Positions 37,511-45,706 of a stretch of DNA of 64,000 nt are shown here, piece after piece. The notes beneath the pieces were generated by a model, which worked only from the letters and a program-made list of their open reading frames with translations, did no database searches and had not been told where the DNA came from. Source of the DNA: Bacteroidia bacterium (GTDB taxonomy: Bacteria > Bacteroidota > Bacteroidia > Flavobacteriales > Flavobacteriaceae). Location: the NCBI GenBank assembly GCA_030427735.1, contig JAUIBP010000003.1, positions 248,001 through 312,000 on the forward strand, written 5' to 3'. Every line of letters begins with the position of its first letter. Within the stretch, counting starts at the first letter, position 1. Position numbers and translations under genes: made by a program.

Positions 37511-37518
37511 CAAACCTA
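37511..37518 (-). promoter_or_regulatory. -7 promoter box of the barrel-Kelch-dioxygenase operon
   Basis: The minus strand reads TAGGTTTG, an exact TAnnTTTG, 18 bases before the barrel gene ATG. This spacer (37493-37718) is where a LytTR-type direct repeat would be sought; none is obvious. Confidence 0.5.
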
Positions 37519-37718
37519 CTTACTTAGTGCGCCGCTGTAAAATAAACTAGATAGATAAGTAAAATCCCTATACGAACCAGATTGCTTTTTCGACAAAAGC
37601 CTTAAGAACGTATTATATATTAAAAAACGGGTTTCAGATAGATAATATCCCTGTTGGTCTAACTCTTTTTATGCTCTTTTTTTATACGCTTAAGTTCGCT
37701 CGATTTTAAAAACGATTT

Positions 37719-39032
37719 ATGAACTCTATTTGTTTTAAAACCTGTTGTACTTTATGCGTGCTTTTAGGTTTATTAACAGCCTGCGAACCCGATAACTCAT
37801 CGGTAGTGGGTGAAGATTGGATTTACAATGGCACTAAAGTATTTTACATAGATACTTTTACGGTAAACACCTCGACTTATAAATTCGACTCTATTTCTGT
37901 AAGCGATACCGATCGTTTACTGGTAGGCGCGTATATGGATAATGATTTTGGTCGTATTACCGCTAAACCTTACATACAATTATACAGCAGTAATTTATAT
38001 GCCGACAGTGATGCTGTGTTCGATTCGGTGGCGTTAATTTTAAAATACGACTCTTATTTTTACAACGACACCATTCCGAAACAAAAATTTAAGGCGTATG
38101 AAGTGATTAAAAATATAAAAGTCACTGAAGACTATTATTACAACACTTCTAATTACAACACAAACGATATACCTATTGGTGAAATTGAAGCTTCAATTAC
38201 ACCTAGAAAAGTCGATTCGTTACACTTTACTTTAAATCCAGCTTACGGCCGTAAATTGTTTGAAGACATTCAAAACAATGAATTTTCAGACATCAATCAG
38301 TTTTTAGCTAAATATAAAGGACTAATGATTACTCCAGATTCTAGCAATACCACTGTATTCGGATTCGAAAAATCATCTAAACTCAGATTATATTACACCA
38401 TAAAAGAAGAAGTAGAAAGCGATGAAGCCGAATATATAGATCTCGATTTTAGTACAGCAAATAGTTTTCATAACCTGTCCAGCAATTACAACAATACGTA
38501 TTTTGAAAATTTAAACTCACAAAAAGAAAGCATATCTAGCGCCCAAACAAACAACACCAGTTTTATACAATCTGGAAGTGGTTTGGCTACTAAAATAGAC
38601 ATTCCCTATATCGAGCAAGTGTATAACATTACAGGATCTGGCTCGGTTATGAACGCCCAACTTTACATCGCTTTAAAAAGAAACTCATCTACAACCAATT
38701 TACACACCAGAGATTCTTTAAATGTGTATATAATCGATCAACGATCCGAAACCATATCGGTACTTACAGACCATTCGGGAAATCAAATTTATGCCTTAAA
38801 AAATTCATCGCAGTCCGAATTAAGCAACACCGTTTACACCATCGATTTACAATATTTTGTAGATCTGAAATTAAACAGCGATAACCGCGAAAATTTATTT
38901 CTCAGTTTGTCGTCGCAAGATTTCAATGAATCGGTAGATCGCTACATTCTAGAAGGACAAACCTCCGAAACCAATGCCTTAAAAACAACTTTAGCACTAT
39001 ACTATGCACTTTACGACGATGACGACGAATAA
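37719..39032 (+). CDS. DUF4270 family lipoprotein
   Basis: A 437-residue lipoprotein: the signal sequence ends at LLGLLTAC, giving a lipid cysteine at about residue 22. The mature part shows DUF4270 features such as VGAYMDNDFGRITAKPYIQ and AVFDSVALILKYDSYFY near the N-terminus. The family is found in Bacteroidota outer membranes with no proven function. Its last 29 bases overlap the following barrel gene, so the two products probably cooperate. Confidence 0.85.
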   Translation: MNSICFKTCCTLCVLLGLLTACEPDNSSVVGEDWIYNGTKVFYIDTFTVNTSTYKFDSISVSDTDRLLVGAYMDNDFGRITAKPYIQLYSSNLYADSDAVFDSVALILKYDSYFYNDTIPKQKFKAYEVIKNIKVTEDYYYNTSNYNTNDIPIGEIEASITPRKVDSLHFTLNPAYGRKLFEDIQNNEFSDINQFLAKYKGLMITPDSSNTTVFGFEKSSKLRLYYTIKEEVESDEAEYIDLDFSTANSFHNLSSNYNNTYFENLNSQKESISSAQTNNTSFIQSGSGLATKIDIPYIEQVYNITGSGSVMNAQLYIALKRNSSTTNLHTRDSLNVYIIDQRSETISVLTDHSGNQIYALKNSSQSELSNTVYTIDLQYFVDLKLNSDNRENLFLSLSSQDFNESVDRYILEGQTSETNALKTTLALYYALYDDDDE

Positions 39033-40254
39033 ACTTTCAACCTTAATATTAGGCCTATTTTTATATTCTTTTTCGGTATGCTCGCAAAGCAATACGCTTT
39101 CCAGTTCGCCATATTCTTTATACGGACTTGGACTGCTTAACACTACCAATACTGGGAAAACCACCAGTTTAGGCAATACCGGTATAGCAAACAGTTCTCG
39201 CACTTTTATAAATAATGCAAACCCGGCATCGTTTGCTTATGTGCCCTTAAACACTTTCTTTTTTGATGTTGGCATTAAGTCTACTTATGGAGTGCAAATA
39301 GACGGCGGCAGCCAAGACTCTAAAATAAACGCCAATTTCTCTAATATGGCCTTTGCCTTTCCTATCAATTCAAAATCAGGTCTTAGTTTAACCTTAATTC
39401 CTTACACCAACGTGGGCTACAGTTTAAACACTATTGAAACGGATATTGAAGGAACCTCTAATGTGTTTTATAGCGATATTGAAGGATCTGGAGGATTAAA
39501 CGATTTAAAAATTAATTACGGTTACAAACTTTTAGATAATTTAAGTTTAGGGCTTACTTCTTCCCTACTTTTTGGTCAGATTACCGAAACAGAAACCAAT
39601 TATATAGCCAATAACACCTTAAGCATTTATGATGCAAACAGCTATTCGGGGTTTAGACTCGGCGCGGGTATACAATACAGTCCGTTTAAAAACACAACTT
39701 TGGGGTCTATCGTAAATTTACCCACACGTTTATCAGGTGAAAAAGATACTACCGTATCTCAAATTTATGATGGCGATGTGTATTCGAATGAAGATTTAGA
39801 CGATTTTAAACTGCCGTTAGAAATAGGTTTTGGAGTTCAAACAACTTACTTAGATCAGGTTACTGTAGCTTTAGATTACAAAAAATACTTTTGGTCTAAC
39901 ACCAATCAAACCGACCAGTTAGGCACTTTTGTAGATCAAAATATTTTTGGCTTAGGTGTAGAATTTGCACCAAATATTAACAAACTTAAATTCTGGAACA
40001 CCTTACAATATCGCGCTGGTTTTAATTACGATAGTGGTAATCTGGAAATTACTGGTCAGAAAATAAACAACTATACTTTAGATGTCGGTTTAGGAATTCC
40101 GTTACGATACGATGGCCTATCTATGTTAAATATAAGCTATGCTTACGGTACGAAAGGCCAAGTGTACAATAACCTGATTCAAGAGCATTACCACCTCTTA
40201 ACTTTAAATATAAGTCTTGCAGGGCGTTGGTTCGAAAAGCGAAAGTTTAACTAA
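39004..40254 (+). CDS. Outer-membrane barrel protein paired with DUF4270
   Basis: Up to 416 residues; an ATG at 39019 would give 411 and is equally possible, since it leads directly into the signal peptide (LSTLILGLFLYSFSVCSQ). The mature part opens with SSSPYSLYGLGLLN and GNTGIANSSRTFINNANPAS, a pattern of FadL/PorV-like outer-membrane proteins, and ends in a beta strand LLTLNISLAGRWFEKRKFN. The family is unnamed. Translational coupling to the DUF4270 lipoprotein suggests a two-component outer-membrane assembly. Confidence 0.78.
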   Translation: MHFTTMTTNKLSTLILGLFLYSFSVCSQSNTLSSSPYSLYGLGLLNTTNTGKTTSLGNTGIANSSRTFINNANPASFAYVPLNTFFFDVGIKSTYGVQIDGGSQDSKINANFSNMAFAFPINSKSGLSLTLIPYTNVGYSLNTIETDIEGTSNVFYSDIEGSGGLNDLKINYGYKLLDNLSLGLTSSLLFGQITETETNYIANNTLSIYDANSYSGFRLGAGIQYSPFKNTTLGSIVNLPTRLSGEKDTTVSQIYDGDVYSNEDLDDFKLPLEIGFGVQTTYLDQVTVALDYKKYFWSNTNQTDQLGTFVDQNIFGLGVEFAPNINKLKFWNTLQYRAGFNYDSGNLEITGQKINNYTLDVGLGIPLRYDGLSMLNISYAYGTKGQVYNNLIQEHYHLLTLNISLAGRWFEKRKFN

Positions 40255-40266
40255 GCGAACACCGTT

Positions 40267-40719
40267 TTAAATCTTTTTAACTTTCACGGCATTCATGCCT
40301 TTCATACCTTTTTCTAACTCGAATTCTACACGATCGTTTTCGGTAATGGTATCTATAAGTCCGCTTACATGGCAAAAATATTTTTCGGCATTTTTATCAT
40401 CAACAATAAATCCAAAACCTTTAGACGTATTAAAGAAGGCTACCTTACCTTTTCTTACAGTATCTTGCTCTTCGGGTTCGTTATCTTCTTTTTTGGGAAC
40501 ACCTAAAACAATCTCGTCGGCATCTACTTTAATTTTATCGGCTGGATCTGGCGGAGTATCTGTTAAATTTCCATACTGATCTACATAAGCAAACTGAATA
40601 CCTTGAGTGCCCTTAGCATTTGCTTTACGCTCTTCTTTCTTCTTTTGCTTTTCTTCGCGCTTTTTTTGGCGCGCTTTTTCTTTTTCGATTTTATTGTACG
40701 CTTGTTGCGATTTTGCCAT
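40267..40719 (-). CDS. Cold-shock-domain protein with charged N-terminal helix
   Basis: About 150 residues from the ATG at 40719; a GTG further up gives an unlikely extension. The N-terminal 45 residues are almost all Lys, Glu, Arg and Gln (coiled or single alpha-helix). The middle is a linker with DPADKIKVDADEIVLGVPKK. The C-terminal cold-shock domain (about 86-150) carries RNP1 KGFGFI and a YFCHV segment at RNP2. Likely an RNA-binding protein. This helix-linker-CSD layout recurs in Bacteroidota. It is convergent with the barrel gene, 12 bases apart. Confidence 0.85.
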   Translation of the reverse strand: MAKSQQAYNKIEKEKARQKKREEKQKKKEERKANAKGTQGIQFAYVDQYGNLTDTPPDPADKIKVDADEIVLGVPKKEDNEPEEQDTVRKGKVAFFNTSKGFGFIVDDKNAEKYFCHVSGLIDTITENDRVEFELEKGMKGMNAVKVKKI

Positions 40720-40846
40720 AAAAATATTTTTAGTAATACAACTTAGTTTATAAACCACATAAATTAACCAAAAAGAATTCTATCGGCCAAATGCAATGCA
40801 ATTCTAAACAAATATAATAGATGTTTATTGGAATTAATAACGATAT

Positions 40847-40872
40847 AAAAAAAACTATTTTAATAAATAGTT
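40847..40872 (-). terminator. Probable terminator downstream of the secreted unknown
   Basis: AACTATTT and AAATAGTT form an 8-pair stem around a four-base loop; on the minus strand it is followed by a run of T. It lies about 110 bases past the stop of the gene at 40983, so the link is tentative. The rest of 40720-40982 shows nothing else. Confidence 0.45.
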
Positions 40873-40982
40873 AAGTGTTGTTTTTCAACAATATAGACAA
40901 TCCTTTATTCAACTAATTTTGAAGCGTTATCTCAAGATATTTTAAATTGAAAAAGCGGACTATAAATATTGAAATTTATACC

Positions 40983-41678
40983 TTATTCTTTTACTATGAT
41001 AATAGTTGCCTTAACGCCTGTGGCTAAGTTCCATTCGTTACCAGAAATGATATTGCCATCTTCGTCTAACACCTGAAATTCTGCGGTATTAGGACCTGAT
41101 GTACCTTGATTAATTGCTTTAAAATCTATTTTATTAAGGCCCGGTTGCAAATCTAATTTAAATCCGCTATAACCGTTGGTAAGCAACACGTTAGACTGTA
41201 TAATATCGTCGTTTACCAAAACCATAATACGATCGCCATCAAAAGCTTGGTGATCACGGTAAACAACATTAACTTTTCCAGATTTGGTTTTAAAATCTCC
41301 AAAATACATATCTACCAAACTTCCTGTAGCATTTGGATTAGCAGCTTCAGATTCTGGCATTTTCAATTGTCGTTTAATATTATCTTGATATAATTCTGCA
41401 GGATTACCATAGGTCTTTTTGTTAAACATCGAAAACTCTTCTTCTACATTTAAATTAGGCGTTTTTGAAACCGACAAACCATTTACCGTATTCTCGTTAG
41501 GTATAGACAGGCTAGGCGCCTCTACAGGATCTATATTTAAGCTATTGGTTTCTGAAGCTTCGCCCTCTGGAGCTTCTATTACTGGAATTATTCCAGAAGA
41601 CTGTTGCCTACTATCTATTTGCGCCCACAGCGAAACAGAAAACAAAAGAAAGAAACACAATACAAAAGAATACTTCAT
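40983..41678 (-). CDS. Secreted protein of unknown function
   Basis: A 231-residue protein with a signal peptide ending at SVSLWAQ. The mature N-terminal half is proline-, serine- and acid-rich and probably disordered. The C-terminal half (about 120-231) looks like a beta-sandwich: GKVNVVYRDHQAFDGDRIMV, LQPGLNKIDFKAINQG and a hydrophobic last strand KATIIIVKE. It resembles a Flavobacteriaceae-specific hypothetical protein. No catalytic motif is visible. It stands alone. Confidence 0.7.
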   Translation of the reverse strand: MKYSFVLCFFLLFSVSLWAQIDSRQQSSGIIPVIEAPEGEASETNSLNIDPVEAPSLSIPNENTVNGLSVSKTPNLNVEEEFSMFNKKTYGNPAELYQDNIKRQLKMPESEAANPNATGSLVDMYFGDFKTKSGKVNVVYRDHQAFDGDRIMVLVNDDIIQSNVLLTNGYSGFKLDLQPGLNKIDFKAINQGTSGPNTAEFQVLDEDGNIISGNEWNLATGVKATIIIVKE

Positions 41679-41696
41679 AGGGCTAAATAATCAGTT

Positions 41697-41704
41697 CAAA
41701 AATA
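41697..41704 (-). promoter_or_regulatory. -7 promoter box for the secreted unknown
   Basis: The minus strand reads TATTTTTG (TAnnTTTG), 18 bases before the ATG at 41678. Confidence 0.55.
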
Positions 41705-41924
41705 AATTTTAATTTTTAATAGAAACAAAAATCATTCCTAAAAATTGTTAAGATGACTCGCTTTTTTCAACATAAAAAAACAAGAGCGACAATTAGCTAT
41801 TAAGTATTAAAATATTGTTAATGTGCTGATTTTAAATTTTCTAATTGTAACAAATCGGTTTTCACCTCGTCTTTAAAATATAAAACAATTAAAATAATCA
41901 TCATCAATCAAAAAATCGAACATT

Positions 41925-42020
41925 ATGAGAACTCTAAACAACAATCAGACTACAGGAACAGTACATCATTCAAAAAGTGAATCTTGGAACAGTAAAAGAC
42001 GTTATAGATCTACTTTCTAA
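41925..42020 (+). CDS. Small ORF, 31 residues, basic
   Basis: ATG-started frame encoding a 31-residue polar, basic peptide (begins MRTLNNNQTTG, ends RRYRSTF). It lies 17 bases before a second small ORF on the same strand, and a strong terminator follows the pair, which supports a real short transcript. No family is recognised and no -7 consensus box is visible in 41820-41920. Confidence 0.4.
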   Translation: MRTLNNNQTTGTVHHSKSESWNSKRRYRSTF

Positions 42021-42037
42021 TTCTAAAAACAATCGCT

Positions 42038-42178
42038 ATGAAAACGCTCTTAAAACAACTAAAACAATCCAGAATTAATGGCGATGCTGTAGAATTAAAA
42101 CTAATAAAGCGTAGTATTCAAGATTTTAACTCGACAACAGAAGCCTTATGGTATGGCACAAAACGTTACGCACATTAA
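42038..42178 (+). CDS. Small ORF, 46 residues
   Basis: ATG-started frame encoding 46 residues, beginning MKTLLKQLKQSRING and ending ALWYGTKRYAH. The N-terminal half is predicted helical and basic, and the composition is like a real small protein rather than random A/T-rich sequence. It is followed after 22 bases by a terminator hairpin. Together with the 31-residue ORF it forms a compact unit of unknown function. Confidence 0.5.
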   Translation: MKTLLKQLKQSRINGDAVELKLIKRSIQDFNSTTEALWYGTKRYAH

Positions 42179-42200
42179 ACCATACCATTTAAAAAGTTAC

Positions 42201-42230
42201 AATAGCCCAGACATCTGGGCTATTTTGTTT
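42201..42230 (+). terminator. Terminator of the small-ORF unit
   Basis: AATAGCCCAG and CTGGGCTATT make a perfect 10-pair stem with loop ACAT, then TTGTTTTT. The stop codon of the convergent 3D-domain gene lies inside this hairpin, so one structure may serve both strands. Confidence 0.85.
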
Positions 42231-42630
42231 TTATACAATAGGCAATATTAACTTTTTTTCTGCCCCATTGCTTGGCAGCATCAACATCGGTCCCCATGTA
42301 TATATCTATACGATTTTTCCAACGGGAGTGCATTTTGTCGTTAACAATAAACAACCCTTGAAATCCTTCTATAGCCACTTGCGTATTATGATCTAAACCT
42401 TGTGCCAGTAAATCTCTAGAAACCGCAATACATTTTTGGTTAGGTTTTAGCGTATCTCCAAAAGCGGTTATACGACTTTGGGAATCGGTTTGATAACTTA
42501 ACGAATTGTATGCTGTAGCCGTAACCCTTATGGTTTCCCAAGCACAATTATCGTCTGCAGATTTTGTCGTTTTCCCCTTGCAACCAAAACAAAATACCAG
42601 CAGTATAAAAAGATATCGATATAAATTCAT
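42220..42630 (-). CDS. 3D-domain (RlpA/MltA-like) lipoprotein
   Basis: A 136-residue exported protein with signal FILLVFCFGC, the cysteine at about residue 17 being the lipid site. The double-psi barrel 3D domain shows RVTATAYNSL, ITAFGDTLKPNQKCIAVSRD and KMHSRWKNRIDIYMGTDVDAA, matching the DDD-type pattern of lytic transglycosylase-like proteins. It may cut or bind peptidoglycan. Confidence 0.85.
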   Translation of the reverse strand: MNLYRYLFILLVFCFGCKGKTTKSADDNCAWETIRVTATAYNSLSYQTDSQSRITAFGDTLKPNQKCIAVSRDLLAQGLDHNTQVAIEGFQGLFIVNDKMHSRWKNRIDIYMGTDVDAAKQWGRKKVNIAYCIKTK

Positions 42631-42739
42631 AACTCTAAAGATAGCTTTTATACTTTAATCCCATCATTTCCCGTTACCAACGCACCTAATTAACAAAACG
42701 AATTGAATTTCCGATTAGGGAATTCAGCCGTTATTGCGC

Positions 42740-43114
42740 TTACACGTTGTTGTGTTCAGTTTTTTTATTTTCATTCTGTTTTAATATGTAAATCAGATAA
42801 GTTATTACAAAAATCAAAAGAGGAATCTGAAAAGCCAAATAATTAAATTTTTCAATTGGTATTTCAGTCATTTGTCTTGCGATTGGTGCAAGCATAAGAA
42901 CAAAACTCAATACTTTTCCAAGTCTGAACTTTTTATATTTAGTAAAATTCAGTATTACTCCGATTAGTCCCAAAACGGCAAATATTTGGTCACTATTTCC
43001 AAACTCAAAACTTGTAAATATCAGCCAAAAAATAAATGGAAGTCCAATCATTTGTCCCATAAGAATTATGAGAGAATAAAATGTTATAGAAATTATTTTC
43101 AGAGTTTTGTCCAT
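42740..43114 (-). CDS. Small integral membrane protein, unknown
   Basis: A 124-residue protein with about four membrane helices (for example FYSLIILMGQMIGLPFIFWL and LAFQIPLLIFVITYLIYIL). The C-terminal tail is charged. No family is recognised. It follows the DUF3997-like gene by eight bases, and the two form a small unit unlike the neighbouring housekeeping genes. Confidence 0.65.
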   Translation of the reverse strand: MDKTLKIISITFYSLIILMGQMIGLPFIFWLIFTSFEFGNSDQIFAVLGLIGVILNFTKYKKFRLGKVLSFVLMLAPIARQMTEIPIEKFNYLAFQIPLLIFVITYLIYILKQNENKKTEHNNV

Positions 43115-43122
43115 TTAGTTTT

Positions 43123-43539
43123 TTATTCCAATTCTTCGTAAACAATGTTAAAATCCAAGTCGCTTGGAATTTTTAATATTTTTCTTTCACGCTCATATTG
43201 TTCCAAAGTCAAATTCGGACTTTGTTCTGTACTTTTTTTATCCACTTCAATTATGTGATAATAAGTCACACTTTTATTAATTCCGTTTTCTGTTGTTTTT
43301 GGATGACTTTTAGCAATTATAAAATCTCCGTTTTCTCCAACAGCAAAAACTGTTTTGGGTACAATTAGTCGATTTGAATATTTTTCCGCGTGATACCAAA
43401 TACTCATTTCGTCAAGCGTATTATTCGCAAATAAAAAATAGTCGTCGGTTATTTCTCTTTCAACTAATCCGGCTCCGAAATAACAAGATTCCAAAATCAG
43501 CAGTAGAAATATTCCAATAATTTTATTCGTATTTCTCAT
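43123..43539 (-). CDS. DUF3997-like lipoprotein
   Basis: A 138-residue protein whose signal IIGIFLLLILESC ends in a lipobox-like cysteine. ITDDYFLFANNTLDEMSIWY and GENGDFIIAKSHPK are typical of DUF3997, and the end LDFNIVYEELE is acidic. The family is scattered and its role unknown. It is co-transcribed with the small membrane protein downstream. Confidence 0.7.
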   Translation of the reverse strand: MRNTNKIIGIFLLLILESCYFGAGLVEREITDDYFLFANNTLDEMSIWYHAEKYSNRLIVPKTVFAVGENGDFIIAKSHPKTTENGINKSVTYYHIIEVDKKSTEQSPNLTLEQYERERKILKIPSDLDFNIVYEELE

Positions 43540-43573
43540 TTTTTTCGTGAATTTTTGAAATTGTACACAGCAT

Positions 43574-45571
43574 TTAATATTCCAACACCTCTTGTATGGC
43601 AGCTTCTAACCTATCTTTAGCTAAATAATTATTTTCGAGTTGATTGATGAATGGAATTGGCGTATCTAAACTTGCCACGCGCTTAACAGGAGCATCTAAA
43701 TACTCAAAACAATGTTCCATAATCAATGCTGAAATATCTGAAGCCACCCCGCCAAAAAGTGAATCTTCTTGCAATACAAGTGCTCTTCCTGTTTTCTTTA
43801 CTGAACTATAAATAGTAGCTACATCTAAAGGTTGTAACGTTCTTAAATCGATAACATCGGCCTTGATTTCAGGTGCTTTACTTAATACTTCCAAAACCCA
43901 ATGCACACCGGCACCATAGGTAATGATACTCAAATCCGATCCTTCGGTTAACCTTGCCGCTTGTCCAAAAGGTAGTGTGTAATAATTTTCAGGCACTTGC
44001 TGACGAATACTTCTATACAAAGCTTTATGCTCGAAAAACAACACTGGATTAGGATCGTTTATAGCCTGAATTAAAAGACCTTTGGCATCGGCTGGAAATG
44101 CAGGATACACGACTTTAAGACCTGGTGTTTTTGTAAACCAGGCTTCGTTGGTTTGCGAATGAAACGGCCCTGCAGCCACCCCAGCACCACAAGGCATTCG
44201 TATAACAACATCGGCCGACTGCCCCCAACGGTAATATGATTTTGCCAAATAATTTACAATGGGATTAAATCCGGACGACACAAAATCTGCGAATTGCATT
44301 TCTACAACACTTTTCATATCGGCAATAGCCAGGCCCATAGCAGCTGATATGATAGCAGATTCGCAAATAGGTGTATTTCGAACACGAGCTTTACCAAACC
44401 GATTTACAAAACCTTCGGTAGCTTTAAAAACACCTCCGTATTCCGCAATATCTTGCCCCATGAGCACCAGATTGTCATGCTTTTGCATAGCTTGATCTAA
44501 ACCTTCGGATATAGCATCTATAAAACGACGTTCTTGGGTTTGCTCAGAAGCTTTTATCTCTGTATCCGTAAAAGGTTTAAACACATCACCCAACTCGATT
44601 TCTGTATTAGCAACTATAGGTATTTCGTCTGTTGCCTGTTTATAAGCTGTTTCAATTTCTTGTAATATTTCAGCTTTAAACTTGTTATCAATCTCTTCAG
44701 ATAATATATTGGTGTGCATCAAAAAAGATTTCATGCCTTCTACAGGATCTTTAGTCGCCCAATAATCTAATGTCTCTTTAGGCACATACTTTGTACCGCT
44801 AGCTTCTTCATGACCACGCATTCTAAAAGTTTTAAATTCCAGTAATACTGGGCGAGGTTGCTGCCTAACACTTTCGGCAATAGCAGTAACTTTAGAAAAA
44901 ACTTCTATCACATTATTACCATCAATAATATGTGCTTCCATACCATAGCCTACGCCTTTATCGGCCAAATCCTTGCAATAGTATTGTTCGTGTGTTGGTG
45001 TTGAAAGCCCGTAACCATTATTTTCTATACAAAACAGCACTGGTAATTGCCAGACCGAAGCGAGATTTAGAGCTTCATGAAAATCACCTTCACTAGTCCC
45101 CCCTTCCCCAGTAAACACTGCAGTAACAGCTTTTCGATTATGTAATTTCTCTGCTAATGCAATACCATCGGCAACACCCAATTGCGGTCCTAAATGCGAA
45201 ATCATGCCAATAATTTTATAATCTTGTGTTCCAAAATGAAAGGACCGATCCCTTCCTTTGGTAAATCCGCTAGCTTTACCCTGCCATTGACAAAACAACC
45301 TGTGCAAAGGCACATTTCGCGTAGTAAAAACGCCTAGATTACGATGCATGGGCAAAATATATTCATGAGTATGCAACGCCATAGTAACCCCAATTGCAAT
45401 GGCCTCTTGGCCAATCCCTGAAAACCATTTGCTAATTTTTCCTTGCCTAAGCAGGATTAGCATTTTTTCCTCTATAAGTCTAGGTTTTAACATATTTTTA
45501 TAGAGTTGCAATAAAGTTTCGTTACTCAATCCGCAATCTTTATAATCCATTGGTGCTGTCTTAGAATTCAT
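43574..45571 (-). CDS. Fused alpha/beta E1 of a 2-oxo acid dehydrogenase complex
   Basis: A 665-residue protein that joins E1 alpha (about 1-330) and E1 beta (about 345-665). The TPP-binding motif spans FTGEGGTSEGDFHEALNLAS to CIENNGYG near residues 153-187. The beta part shows MGQDIAEYGGVFKATEGF and VPENYYTLPFG. The closest described type is the branched-chain (2-oxoisovalerate) dehydrogenase E1, decarboxylating branched 2-oxo acids for branched fatty acid synthesis in Bacteroidota. E2 and E3 are not in the window. Its TPP could come from the thi operon encoded 20 kb away. Confidence 0.92.
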   Translation of the reverse strand: MNSKTAPMDYKDCGLSNETLLQLYKNMLKPRLIEEKMLILLRQGKISKWFSGIGQEAIAIGVTMALHTHEYILPMHRNLGVFTTRNVPLHRLFCQWQGKASGFTKGRDRSFHFGTQDYKIIGMISHLGPQLGVADGIALAEKLHNRKAVTAVFTGEGGTSEGDFHEALNLASVWQLPVLFCIENNGYGLSTPTHEQYYCKDLADKGVGYGMEAHIIDGNNVIEVFSKVTAIAESVRQQPRPVLLEFKTFRMRGHEEASGTKYVPKETLDYWATKDPVEGMKSFLMHTNILSEEIDNKFKAEILQEIETAYKQATDEIPIVANTEIELGDVFKPFTDTEIKASEQTQERRFIDAISEGLDQAMQKHDNLVLMGQDIAEYGGVFKATEGFVNRFGKARVRNTPICESAIISAAMGLAIADMKSVVEMQFADFVSSGFNPIVNYLAKSYYRWGQSADVVIRMPCGAGVAAGPFHSQTNEAWFTKTPGLKVVYPAFPADAKGLLIQAINDPNPVLFFEHKALYRSIRQQVPENYYTLPFGQAARLTEGSDLSIITYGAGVHWVLEVLSKAPEIKADVIDLRTLQPLDVATIYSSVKKTGRALVLQEDSLFGGVASDISALIMEHCFEYLDAPVKRVASLDTPIPFINQLENNYLAKDRLEAAIQEVLEY

Positions 45572-45592
45572 ACTTTAAAAACTGAATATCAT

Positions 45593-45600
45593 CAAATATA
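45593..45600 (-). promoter_or_regulatory. -7 promoter box for the fused E1 gene
   Basis: The minus strand reads TATATTTG (TAnnTTTG), 21 bases before the E1 start codon, in the spacer shared with the divergent oxygenase operon. Confidence 0.5.
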
Positions 45601-45670
45601 ACGGAAAAATTACAGTAAAAATTAGTGCCCTATTAAATTATTTGTGCTCACATCTACACTTGTTTTTTTG

Positions 45671-45678
45671 TACATTTG
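45671..45678 (+). promoter_or_regulatory. -7 promoter box of the oxygenase operon
   Basis: TACATTTG fits TAnnTTTG and is 28 bases before the ATG. With the next two bases it forms a TACA-TT-TGTA palindrome like the one ahead of the XRE gene at 61288. Confidence 0.55.
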
Positions 45679-45706
45679 TAATACACCATGTAGTTAAAAT
45701 GTAAAT

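Noticed and set aside
42670-42760. Possible integron attC site
   Set aside because: Inverted arms are present, but the RYYYAAC/GTTRRRY core pattern of attC is not met and no integrase is seen.
45601-45670. -33 TTTG box for the oxygenase operon
   Set aside because: The nearest TTTG (45641) is 26 bases from the -7 box, too far for the usual spacing, so it was not listed as a feature.
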